A DNA stretch of 64,000 nucleotides from Paenibacillus terricola (lineage in GTDB: Bacteria > Bacillota > Bacilli > Paenibacillales > Paenibacillaceae). Positions 7,838 to 16,130 of the stretch are shown here, piece after piece; positions within the stretch are counted from its first letter, which is position 1, and the number at the start of each line of letters is the position of its first letter. The stretch is from the NCBI RefSeq assembly GCF_014779765.1, contig NZ_JACXZA010000003.1, positions 806,001 to 870,000 of the forward strand, in the 5' to 3' direction. Below the pieces are notes generated by a model. That model had not been told where the DNA came from and did not search any database. It saw only the letters and a program-made list of their open reading frames with translations. The translations under genes and the position numbers were made by a program.

Positions 7838-8386
7838 TTAATTCGTACTCATCGTACTCTGACCAGGCTTCCAGTTGATCGGGCATAAACCACCAGATTG
7901 CAGAGCTTGCAGCACACGCAATGTCTCATCGATGCTGCGACCCACATTGTTATGACTAACAACTTGGTACATGAGCTCACCATCCGGGTTGATGATGAAC
8001 AAGCCGCGTAGTGCCACGCCCTCATCCTCAATCAACACGCCATACTCGCGAGCAACCTTCTTCGTAATGTCCGAGGCGAGCGGGAAGTTCAACTTACCAA
8101 CGCCGTTATCGCTTGGTTCGGTACGAATCCAAGCCCGATGGCTGTGGATGCTGTCCGTACTGACGCCGAGTATATCGGTGTTCAAATTCTGGAATTGCGG
8201 ATAGGCTGTACTCATCGCTGTTATCTCCGTAGGACAAACGAACGTGAAATCAAGCGGGTAAAAGAACAAAATGAGCCATTTGCCGCTGTAATCAGCTAAT
8301 GAAACTTTGCCAAACCGCTCGCCATCGCCAGACGCCATCTCCATCGTAAAGGGTGGTGCCTGGCGGCCTACCATTCGCTCTGCCAT
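7838..8386 (-). CDS. Typical 2-Cys peroxiredoxin (AhpC/Prx1 family)
   Basis: 182-residue thiol peroxidase that reduces hydrogen peroxide and organic hydroperoxides. The peroxidatic Cys is in F-Y-P-L-D-F-T-F-V-C-P-T-E near residue 50, and the resolving Cys is in the C-terminal G-G-L-C-P-I-N-W near residue 168, so both halves of the catalytic pair are present. ATG at 8386 is chosen because AAGGAGG lies nine bases upstream; the in-frame TTG at 8395 directly abuts the Shine-Dalgarno. No ahpF or thioredoxin reductase is adjacent, so the electron donor is unknown. The gene is monocistronic with a strong terminator. Confidence 0.93.
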   Translation of the reverse strand: MAERMVGRQAPPFTMEMASGDGERFGKVSLADYSGKWLILFFYPLDFTFVCPTEITAMSTAYPQFQNLNTDILGVSTDSIHSHRAWIRTEPSDNGVGKLNFPLASDITKKVAREYGVLIEDEGVALRGLFIINPDGELMYQVVSHNNVGRSIDETLRVLQALQSGGLCPINWKPGQSTMSTN

Positions 8387-8428
8387 ATCGAACAACCTCC
8401 TTGTTGCCGCAAGTTCCCGTCAACAAGA

Positions 8429-8458
8429 ATGGTATCATTACGAGTGAAAATCGGTCAA
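8429..8458 (-). promoter_or_regulatory. Candidate SigA promoter of the peroxiredoxin gene
   Basis: Minus strand TTGACC (8453-8458), 18-base spacer, TACCAT (8429-8434). The -35 is good and the -10 is imperfect. I see no clear PerR box. Confidence 0.4.
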
Positions 8459-8508
8459 TGTAGCTGCATGTACGAATTGCTGATCGAACAAGTCAATTTC
8501 AAATTCGA

Positions 8509-9588
8509 TTACTTCACCATTGCAGCAACGATCAGATCGCCCATTGCCGTCGTGCCGATTGCTTTGCTCTTATCGACAGCGATATCGCCCGTGCGGTGAC
8601 CTGCATCGAGAACCGATTTAACCGCATCTTCGATCAGTTGTGCCGCTTCATGGTAGCCGAACGTCAGGCGGTACATGAGTGCAACCGACAGAATCGTTGC
8701 GATTGGGTTCGAGATGCCTTGTCCCGCGATGTCAGGAGCAGAACCGTGTACTGGCTCGTACAGGCCGAAGCTGCCTTCGCCCATCGATGCGGACGACAGC
8801 ATGCCGATCGAGCCCGTCAGCATTGCCGCTTCGTCACTCAGGATGTCGCCGAACATGTTCTCCGTTACGATAACGTCGAAGCTTGCAGGGCGGCGAAGCA
8901 ATTGCATTGCGCAATTGTCTACGAGTACGTGCTCCAGCTCAACGTCTGGGTACTCAGGAGCGATCCGGTTAACCACTTCACGCCACAGGCGGGACGTCTC
9001 GAGAACGTTCGCTTTGTCGACCGACGCCAGCTTCTTGCGGCGCGTTTGTGCGATTTCGAACGCTTGGCGAACGATACGCTCAACTTCTTGCACGTTATAT
9101 ACGCAAGTATCCACTGCTTCTTGACCGTTCGCGCCTTCACGACGGAACTTCTCGCCGAAGTAGATACCGCCCGTCAGCTCACGAACAACGATAAGGTCCG
9201 TGCCTTCGAGAACTTCTGGCTTCAGCGTCGAAGCATCCATCAAGCAGTCAAATACGTTAGCTGGACGAATGTTGGAGAACAGGCCAAGCGCTTTGCGAAT
9301 GCCGAGCAGACCCGTTTCTGGACGAAGCTCTTTGGAGTTGTTGTCCCATTTAGGACCGCCAACTGCACCAAGAAGAACAGCGTCAGCTGCTTTACAGATA
9401 TCAAGCGTTTCTTGCGGAAGCGGCGTGCCCTTCTCGTCGATAGCGATACCGCCGAACAGGCCATGTTCGAATTCGAATTGGTATCCGAACAGCTCCTCCG
9501 TCTTTTTCATTACTTTAAGCGCTTCGCCGACAACCTCTGGTCCGATGCCGTCACCGGCGATAACCGCGATTTTTTTCACGTCTGCCAT
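8509..9588 (-). CDS. leuB: 3-isopropylmalate dehydrogenase
   Basis: 359 residues, the normal length. It oxidises and decarboxylates 3-isopropylmalate to 2-oxoisocaproate with NAD in leucine synthesis. Recognisable features are the N-terminal [13 protein letters not shown], the substrate loop with [10 protein letters not shown], the [10 protein letters not shown] motif, the metal-site D-N-M/C-A-M-Q-L and the C-terminal G-S-A-P-D-I-A-G cofactor loop. leuA, leuC and leuD are absent from the window, and ilvC lies 4.8 kb upstream beyond three unrelated genes, so leuB is detached from the classical ilv-leu operon. The ATG has GAGGAG upstream. Confidence 0.96.
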   Translation of the reverse strand: MADVKKIAVIAGDGIGPEVVGEALKVMKKTEELFGYQFEFEHGLFGGIAIDEKGTPLPQETLDICKAADAVLLGAVGGPKWDNNSKELRPETGLLGIRKALGLFSNIRPANVFDCLMDASTLKPEVLEGTDLIVVRELTGGIYFGEKFRREGANGQEAVDTCVYNVQEVERIVRQAFEIAQTRRKKLASVDKANVLETSRLWREVVNRIAPEYPDVELEHVLVDNCAMQLLRRPASFDVIVTENMFGDILSDEAAMLTGSIGMLSSASMGEGSFGLYEPVHGSAPDIAGQGISNPIATILSVALMYRLTFGYHEAAQLIEDAVKSVLDAGHRTGDIAVDKSKAIGTTAMGDLIVAAMVK

Positions 9589-9708
9589 AATCGTATAGAC
9601 ACTCCTCTTCTAATGTACACTATGAAAATTTCATGCTCCCTACAGTTTACCCTAAACCGCTGCTCGGAGGAAAGATATAAAAGCTATCGACTTTATAGCC
9701 TACGCCTA

Positions 9709-11280
9709 TCACGCCTTCGACTTCGCATTCCACCTCGCATTAATCCAGCTGATGCTCATCGAGATGAGGCCGAGCAGCAGGAACACAATGATTTTGTAGA
9801 TGGTATCTTCTCCGCTTAGATCAAGCAGTATTGCTTTTAAGGCGACAATGATCAGAACAATCGAACCGAACCAGCGGAATATGCGTTGATTGCTGTATGC
9901 GCCCCAGATGAAGAGCAGAAGCGCATGAATCGCCCAGACAACCGACAGGAACAAATCGACATGTCCTGACCACAGATATTCGTCGAACCAATCCATCACC
10001 TGGATCGTCAGCAAACCGCCTACAATCAAATGTCCTATGATCGCATACAGGACAGAAAGAAGCGCTTGATCCGTTTGCGAAATAGATTTGTATTTCACCT
10101 TCCGCGACATGTAGAAGCCAAGCGCAGCAAGCGCGATCCAAGCGAGAGCCCCGCCATTGACAAAAGGTACATAGAAATCGCCAAACCAATTCAGCCGCGG
10201 CACATCCCAAGCTTTGCCGAACCAGTACACGCCTGTCATAAACCAGATGAACGAACCGGAGGCAAGCAGCCAGTTGTTACGGAGTCTTCCTCCCAACCAT
10301 ATAGCGACAGCTGCTATTGCAACCCAAATAAATACTGCTGCAAGCGGGCGGTACACCGAATCTGTACCAATACCGGAAGCGCCGACGAGCAGCGCCACTG
10401 CGCCAAGCCCCCCGTGGATATAGGAGGCAGCCGCAGGCTTCGCTGCTGTCCCCTTGATGCGGTATAGCAGCAGCGCCAGCAATCCGTACGCAGCGCCGAT
10501 TACAATCATTAGAACTGTCATGCTGGCACGGTTCTGCAGCAAGCCCGCTGCCCATGCGCCGAACAACACGGTATTCGCGAAGCTGATATACACATCAGTG
10601 CATAAGAAGCTGTTGCGCGTCCGCCAAGCAGCGGCATAGAAAGAGATGAGGTAGAAGACGAATGCAGCAACTAGGTAACGCATCGGCATGCTCCACCAGC
10701 CATCAGAGATTGGATTGAAGTGAACGTAATAGACCGCATACAGCAGCCAAGTAAATCCGAACGAAGTCCAGCGCAGTTCCACCCAATCTTTGACGATGCT
10801 TATTGCAAACATTACCGTATTGATAACCAGTAAGTACAAGAACAGCTGCAGCACTTGATCCGACTCGGGACGCATGACGAGCGGCGCCAGCATGGCTCCA
10901 GTAAGCGATACAATCATCAACATACGGGAGTTCCGCATATACGCGTAAGTGGCGATCGCAACCGTAATGACTGACATAATGACAAGTACAAGCATCGGTT
11001 CCCACAGCGTCGTGTAGACACCTGCATAAGCCGAGGTCGAATACCAGACCGCTGCGCCAAGCCCGGCGCCGATCTCACCAGCGAGCGCTGCCGCGCCGCC
11101 ACGTCTATGGAGCGCTGCTCCAATTGCACCGGCTGCTGCGCCTACCAACAGCCCAGCGCCAACCTTAATCGAATCGTTGATCCAGCCTTGATCCGAGCCA
11201 TATTTCAATAATGTAATGAATGATACTAGAACGAATATCGCACCCAGTACCGTCGTCCAATGCTTTTTCCATGCTTCCAT
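9709..11280 (-). CDS. DUF2339-type polytopic membrane protein
   Basis: 523 residues, almost wholly made of closely spaced hydrophobic helices (roughly fourteen or more) with short hydrophilic loops. The opening W-K-K-H-W-T-T-V-L-G-A-I-F-V-L-V-S and the Gly/Ala-rich G-A-G-L-L-V-G-A-A-A-G-A-I-G segment resemble DUF2339 proteins. The function of that family is unknown. ATG at 11280 is preferred: AGGGGG lies ten bases upstream, and the 17 in-frame residues before it include no better signal. It may be co-transcribed with leuB (120-bp gap, no clear terminator). A perfect palindrome lies just upstream. Confidence 0.8.
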   Translation of the reverse strand: MEAWKKHWTTVLGAIFVLVSFITLLKYGSDQGWINDSIKVGAGLLVGAAAGAIGAALHRRGGAAALAGEIGAGLGAAVWYSTSAYAGVYTTLWEPMLVLVIMSVITVAIATYAYMRNSRMLMIVSLTGAMLAPLVMRPESDQVLQLFLYLLVINTVMFAISIVKDWVELRWTSFGFTWLLYAVYYVHFNPISDGWWSMPMRYLVAAFVFYLISFYAAAWRTRNSFLCTDVYISFANTVLFGAWAAGLLQNRASMTVLMIVIGAAYGLLALLLYRIKGTAAKPAAASYIHGGLGAVALLVGASGIGTDSVYRPLAAVFIWVAIAAVAIWLGGRLRNNWLLASGSFIWFMTGVYWFGKAWDVPRLNWFGDFYVPFVNGGALAWIALAALGFYMSRKVKYKSISQTDQALLSVLYAIIGHLIVGGLLTIQVMDWFDEYLWSGHVDLFLSVVWAIHALLLFIWGAYSNQRIFRWFGSIVLIIVALKAILLDLSGEDTIYKIIVFLLLGLISMSISWINARWNAKSKA

Positions 11281-11311
11281 CTTACAAGCGCCCCCTAATT
11301 GGGATGATTGT

Positions 11312-11328
11312 TTAGGACCTGATCCTAA
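11312..11328. promoter_or_regulatory. Operator-like palindrome before the DUF2339 gene
   Basis: TTAGGA-CCTGA-TCCTAA, a perfect 6-bp dyad with a five-base centre, 32 bases upstream of the DUF2339 start. Its position suits a repressor site, but the regulator is unknown. Confidence 0.4.
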
Positions 11329-11364
11329 CAATCTTTATTTTACTCGCGCCTGCGAGATGGAATA

Positions 11365-11384
11365 GTACCATCTTTGTATGGTAC
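11365..11384. repeat. Inverted repeat GTACCAT/ATGGTAC
   Basis: Seven-base perfect arms with a six-base spacer upstream of the DUF2339 gene. It could be a second operator or an RNA hairpin. Confidence 0.4.
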
Positions 11385-11394
11385 CCTCCGAAGT

Positions 11395-11560
11395 CCTCCC
11401 TTCAGGAGGATTCCAGGGGCGCTGCCCCTGGTCCCCCGGTAAGGTCAAAACATTTAAATCTAAAAGATCTACCTTAAAAACTCTACTTTCCTAAAGTTCT
11501 ACCCACCCAAACCCTCCCTGCAAGGGAGGGCCCCAAAGGTCGTGTGACCTCTGGACTCCT
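11395..11560. repeat. GC-rich palindromic intergenic repeat, copy A (partial)
   Basis: Contains back-to-back hairpins (CCTCCCTTCAGGAGG, then CAGGGGCGCTGCCCCTG) and, at 11504-11534, the family block CACCCAAACCCTCCC with its AAGGGAGGG arm. The same block recurs at about 14.2, 19.5 and 22.1 kb. The remainder of the 11332-11877 gap holds a terminator and no credible gene. Confidence 0.65.
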
Positions 11561-11824
11561 CACAAGGACGCAGCTTTGACTATTTGGGAACGTGTCCCCG
11601 CACTTGCCGCGCCTGCGCGGCAAAGCTAATGTTCGCGGTATCTAGGTACGGTCAGTCGACCGCATACTTCATTCGCTCGCGTCCACCTGTCACCGCCCAT
11701 TGATGCTGCTTCGATCGATGACCCTGGAACCAGAAGGAGATGTTAGCGAGAGTGCGGCGCAGGTGAGATACTGCGTGCTTGGGGCACCACTTTTGTTCGA
11801 ATGCAATACTTTTAATCCGGGGGT

Positions 11825-11866
11825 TGAAAACAACAAAGTCCTCCCTGATCAGAGAGGACTTTGTTA
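11825..11866 (-). terminator. Terminator of the two-component operon
   Basis: Stem AACAAAGTCCTC with its complement GAGGACTTTGTT, followed by GTTTTC on the minus strand, about 12-50 bases after the response regulator stop. Confidence 0.75.
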
Positions 11867-11877
11867 AGGAGAATATT

Positions 11878-12543
11878 TTAAAAAAGGCCCATATCCTTGG
11901 CTTTATCCGCCGCTTCTTTGCTGCTGCCTACGCCGAGCTTGCGCAGGATGTTGCCGACGTGGTTCTTGACCGTGCGGATGGATAAGAAGGAGCGCTCTGC
12001 AATCTGCGATTGGCTGTGCCCTTCATGGATCATCGATAGAAGCTGCACCTCGGCTGGCGTCACTTGGCGTTTGAACTGGTCCACCTCATAGTTACGTTCA
12101 ACGCTGCGCAGCCGCCGAAGCTCCTCGAGCACAAGCTTCGCTGCCGTTGCATCGATCTCGGAGCGATCCGCTGCTGCACGACGTACCGCTTCAGGAATAC
12201 CTGCGAAGTCCGACTTCACGATATAGTTCACCGCACCCGCCCGCAATGCATCGGACACGAAGCTGCCACTGTCCATGGAGGTGAGCATAATGATCCGCGC
12301 GGATGATTGAACAGACAGCTGTTCAGCCAACTGCAAGCCTGCTGGATTATCGGCCATCATGATATCGAGCAAGATAACAGTAGGCTGTGTATGTTCGCAC
12401 AGTGCCGCCGCTTGCTGCGGATCACCGGTCTCTGCAACGATCTCCATGTCCGGCTCAGCGTTCAAGAAGGCTGCGAGCCCTCTCCGCCAGTCCTCGTCAT
12501 CCTCCACGAGCATGATGCGTATTGGTGTCTGCTGCAGTTCCAA
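11878..12543 (-). CDS. Response regulator, NarL/LuxR type
   Basis: 221 residues: a receiver domain (acid pair E-D-D near residues 14-16, phosphoacceptor Asp in I-L-L-D-I-M-M near residue 60, T/S switch in I-M-L-T-S-M, Lys in N-Y-I-V-K-S-D) and a C-terminal LuxR helix-turn-helix (V-T-P-A-E-V-Q-L-L-S-M-I ... S-I-R-T-V-K-N-H-V-G-N-I-L-R-K-L-G). The start is TTG at 12543 with AAGGAG nine bases upstream. It lies 54 bp downstream of its presumed cognate kinase, with a short tandem duplication in that spacer. The target genes and signal are unknown. Confidence 0.92.
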   Translation of the reverse strand: MELQQTPIRIMLVEDDEDWRRGLAAFLNAEPDMEIVAETGDPQQAAALCEHTQPTVILLDIMMADNPAGLQLAEQLSVQSSARIIMLTSMDSGSFVSDALRAGAVNYIVKSDFAGIPEAVRRAAADRSEIDATAAKLVLEELRRLRSVERNYEVDQFKRQVTPAEVQLLSMIHEGHSQSQIAERSFLSIRTVKNHVGNILRKLGVGSSKEAADKAKDMGLF

Positions 12544-12550
12544 CGTTCTT

Positions 12551-12628
12551 CACTCCTTACATCAGGATCTTTGAATGGAGTTCAAAGTCACTCCGCTTTA
12601 CATCAGGATCTTTGAACGGAGTTCAAAG
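12551..12628 (-). repeat. Tandem duplication at the kinase/regulator junction
   Basis: Two copies of a roughly 40-bp unit containing CATCAGGATCTTTGAA and GGAGTTCAAAG (12560-12587 and 12601-12628, one substitution in the core). One copy encodes the last residues of the kinase (D-F-E-L-R-S-K-I-L-M) and its stop; the other supplies the ribosome binding site of the response regulator. Confidence 0.8.
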
Positions 12629-14007
12629 TCAGTTGGCTGCATGCTGCGTTTGATAGCAGGAAAAGCGAACGTTACTGTTGTCCCTTGTCCCCGCTCGCTT
12701 CGGATACGAAGCTCTCCGCCCTGTCGATTCATCAACTGGCTGCTGTACGCGAGGCCAAGCCCGAAATTCATCGCTTTGCTGTTACCCTTCGTCGTGAAGA
12801 AAGGCTCTGTTACTTTATGCAAATGATGCCGCTCAATGCCATGCCCTGTATCTCTGACCTCCAGAATCGAACCACGCTTACCGCCAGTAAGCGTAATGGT
12901 TAGTTGACCTCCCTCAGCCATCGCCTCGAGTGCATTGTTCAGCACATTGCGTATCGCCTCTTCCGTCTGCACCGTATCCGCAAGAATATAGATTGGTGCT
13001 GTTTGCTCAGGTACGTTGAGCGCCACTTCCACTTTGGCTGCTGCAGCAGCAGGTTGAATCATAATCGCTTGCGCGCGAGTCAACGCGACTAGATCGATTA
13101 TCGAGGCTCGAAGAACAAGCTCCTGTGTCCGTTCATGAACACTGCGGATCATCGCTTCAATATGTTCTGCCGACCGGACGATAACTGCAGCATCCTGCTG
13201 CAAATCAGCGTCTTCAGCTCCGGAACGTTTGATTTTCTCAGTAAACAGCTTGATCTTCGCCATATCATTCTTAATCGCATGGTTCAGCATCGCAGTTCCG
13301 CTAGTAATAGCACGCATGGAGTAGTCCAGCCTGCGCCGCTCGATCATCAGTTGGACACCCATGAAGCCATATTTGAACAAGGAGGTTATAAAAATAAGAA
13401 AAGCGACCGGGATCGACCACACGTTATATCTCCACAGACGGTACACACCGAACAACGGCATCGTATAGTTCATTGCAAGCGCGAACAACACAGCAGGAAG
13501 AACGGCCGCAGTCACGATCAAATGCGCACGCCGCTCCGCCGGGTGATTCACCCGTTTCGTTAAGACAAGCGCTGTGCCGATCAGCATATAAGGAATGGCC
13601 CAACAAGCAAGCGGAATGTAGGATACTGGATATCCTCCTTCGATCGGAAGAGACAGCATGATCACGATCGGAACCAAAGCTACCCATGGCATCAGCTTGC
13701 TCAGCCGGGGCGGAATCACATTCGGATGATAACCCGTACCAAATAACAGATAGGCATAAGGAAGTCCATAATAGCTCGTCCACGAACAAGCTTGCTGAAC
13801 GCGACGCAGCACATTTGCCGTATGTAAACCATCAGGATCAATCTCGTATGGCGTGATCCAACCCTCCAGCACAGATGCAAGCGCCCCCATCCCGCCACAA
13901 AACGCAACCAAGCCAAGCCAGCGAAAAGCAGCGCTATGCCGATTAATCACAACAAGCAGCAGCGCCGCAATCCACAATACCGCCCAGACGACAAGCATTA
14001 TAAACAC
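12598..14007 (-). CDS. Membrane sensor histidine kinase
   Basis: 469 residues. The N-terminal half holds about seven transmembrane helices (residues 1-220) with short loops, so the sensor appears to be the membrane domain itself. The kinase half has a phosphoacceptor-like M-L-N-H-A-I-K-N-D (His near 243), N-box N-V-L-N-N-A-L-E-A-M, G1 box D-T-G-H-G-I, F-F-T-T-K and G2 box F-G-L-G-L-A-Y-S-S. The H-box context is unlike the usual H-E-L/I-R-N-P-L and closer to NHxxKND-type kinases. It is followed by a LuxR-type regulator and is presumably its partner. The C-terminal ten residues fall in a tandem duplication. Confidence 0.88.
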   Translation of the reverse strand: MFIMLVVWAVLWIAALLLVVINRHSAAFRWLGLVAFCGGMGALASVLEGWITPYEIDPDGLHTANVLRRVQQACSWTSYYGLPYAYLLFGTGYHPNVIPPRLSKLMPWVALVPIVIMLSLPIEGGYPVSYIPLACWAIPYMLIGTALVLTKRVNHPAERRAHLIVTAAVLPAVLFALAMNYTMPLFGVYRLWRYNVWSIPVAFLIFITSLFKYGFMGVQLMIERRRLDYSMRAITSGTAMLNHAIKNDMAKIKLFTEKIKRSGAEDADLQQDAAVIVRSAEHIEAMIRSVHERTQELVLRASIIDLVALTRAQAIMIQPAAAAAKVEVALNVPEQTAPIYILADTVQTEEAIRNVLNNALEAMAEGGQLTITLTGGKRGSILEVRDTGHGIERHHLHKVTEPFFTTKGNSKAMNFGLGLAYSSQLMNRQGGELRIRSERGQGTTVTFAFPAIKRSMQPTDFELRSKILM

Positions 14008-14086
14008 CTCCTTATATCAAAATATCGTCCCACGCGTCCCTTATAATAAATTCATCCCTTACAAACGTTTGTTACCGCACAATCGT

Positions 14087-14305
14087 AAAGCGTGTCCCGC
14101 AGGGACGTAAGCGAGTTCTAGCTCGCTTGACGCCATCGTCGAATCCGTATTGCATATCATCAACCCCACCTAGTCACCAACAACATAGAGCGTGTCCCAA
14201 CGGGACTAAAGCGAGCACACGCTCCAACCGTTCCTAGACCAGTCCTGCGGGGTCCAGGGGGCAAGCCCCCGGGGCCCTCCCTCGAGAGGGAGGGTTTGGG
14301 TGGGT
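14087..14305. repeat. GC-rich palindromic intergenic repeat, copy B
   Basis: Three modules: the GCGTGTCCCGCAGGGAC hairpin with GTAAGCGAG tail at 14087-14115, a variant at 14188-14215 (GCGTGTCCCAACGGGAC), and the CTAGACCAGTCCTGC block at 14234-14305 with nested GGGGGC/GCCCCC and CCCTCCC/GGGAGGG stems ending in GGGTTTGGGTGGG. It fills most of the 14008-14385 gap between the kinase gene and ilvC. Confidence 0.75.
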
Positions 14306-14317
14306 GAACTTTTGTAA

Positions 14318-14352
14318 AAATAAAAAACTGCCAATCAATGATTGGCAGTTTG
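14318..14352 (-). terminator. Terminator of the ilvB-ilvN-ilvC operon
   Basis: AAACTGCCAATC stem with complementary arm and a T-rich tail (TTTTTTATTTTT) on the minus strand, starting 34 bases after the ilvC stop. Confidence 0.9.
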
Positions 14353-14385
14353 ATTATTACTTATAATTGCTCGAAGAGCAAGCTA

Positions 14386-15399
<1,014 letters not shown>

Positions 15400-15414
15400 T
15401 TAAACCCTCATTGA

Positions 15415-15485
15415 GCGGGTGTTTAAACGGAGAAGCCGCGGAAGGCGCATGAACGCCTTGTCGTATTCCCTGCTTAAACACCCGC
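15415..15485. repeat. Nested inverted repeat in the ilvN-ilvC spacer
   Basis: Perfect 12-bp arms GCGGGTGTTTAA (15415-15426) and TTAAACACCCGC (15474-15485) enclosing a second hairpin AAGGCG/CGCCTT (15442-15459). It lies 37 bases upstream of ilvC in the transcript. There is no T run, so it is not a terminator. A 5' mRNA-stabilising or processing structure is possible. Confidence 0.6.
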
Positions 15486-15644
15486 CCAATTGCGGGAATT
15501 TGCATCATTCGTCCGATATGCTTGTCCACATTCGGCACTGGATTGGATACGATTATTGCTCGTTAACTTGCGCCTGCCTATCTCTATTGTCTAGGATAAG
15601 CAGATTGATTTCAAACCCCAAATCGTGGCTTTGCGATGCAAAGC

Positions 15645-16130
15645 TTACTTCACGCTGCCGCGAACCATTGCTGTCACGCCAGTGCGCGTCAGCTCGCGAA
15701 TGCCATAAGGCTTCAGCAGTTCAACCATCGCGTCAATCTTCTCCGTATCGCCGACAACCTGTACGATCATCGACTGCGGACCGATATCAACGACTGCCGC
15801 ACGGAATGTCTCGACGATGCCGAGCACTTCCGGACGAGCCGCAGGCTCCGCGCTCACTTTAATGAGCGCGAGCTCGCGGCCAACCATCGGATTGCTGCTA
15901 ACATCGACAACCTTGATAACGTCGATCAGCTTATACAGCTGCTTCGTAATTTGCTCCAGCGTGTTGTCATCGCCAGAAGTGACGATGACCATGCGGGACA
16001 GACCCGCCTCTTCGCTAGAACCGACCGTAATGCTCTCGATATTAAAGCCGCGGCGGCCAAACAGGCCGGATACACGCTGCAGAACGCCGGGCTGATCGTT
16101 GACGAGAATTGCTATCGTATGTTTTTTCAT
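15645..16130 (-). CDS. ilvN: Acetolactate synthase small (regulatory) subunit
   Basis: 161 residues. The N-terminal ACT domain (H-T-I-A-I-L-V-N-D-Q-P-G-V-L-Q-R-V-S-G-L-F-G-R-R-G-F-N-I-E-S) binds the feedback inhibitor valine, and the C-terminal domain covers residues 80-160. The ATG overlaps the ilvB stop by four bases (ATGA), giving translational coupling with the catalytic subunit. B. subtilis calls this gene ilvH. Confidence 0.95.
   Translation of the reverse strand: MKKHTIAILVNDQPGVLQRVSGLFGRRGFNIESITVGSSEEAGLSRMVIVTSGDDNTLEQITKQLYKLIDVIKVVDVSSNPMVGRELALIKVSAEPAARPEVLGIVETFRAAVVDIGPQSMIVQVVGDTEKIDAMVELLKPYGIRELTRTGVTAMVRGSVK

Noticed and set aside
7692-7886. 64-codon minus-strand frame after the peroxiredoxin gene
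   Set aside because: Runs through the peroxiredoxin terminator and lacks a ribosome binding site.
12598-14007. Idea that the kinase is a LytS- or DesK-type protein
   Set aside because: The NHAIKND phosphoacceptor segment and separate HATPase boxes do not match HisKA_3 or LytS patterns.
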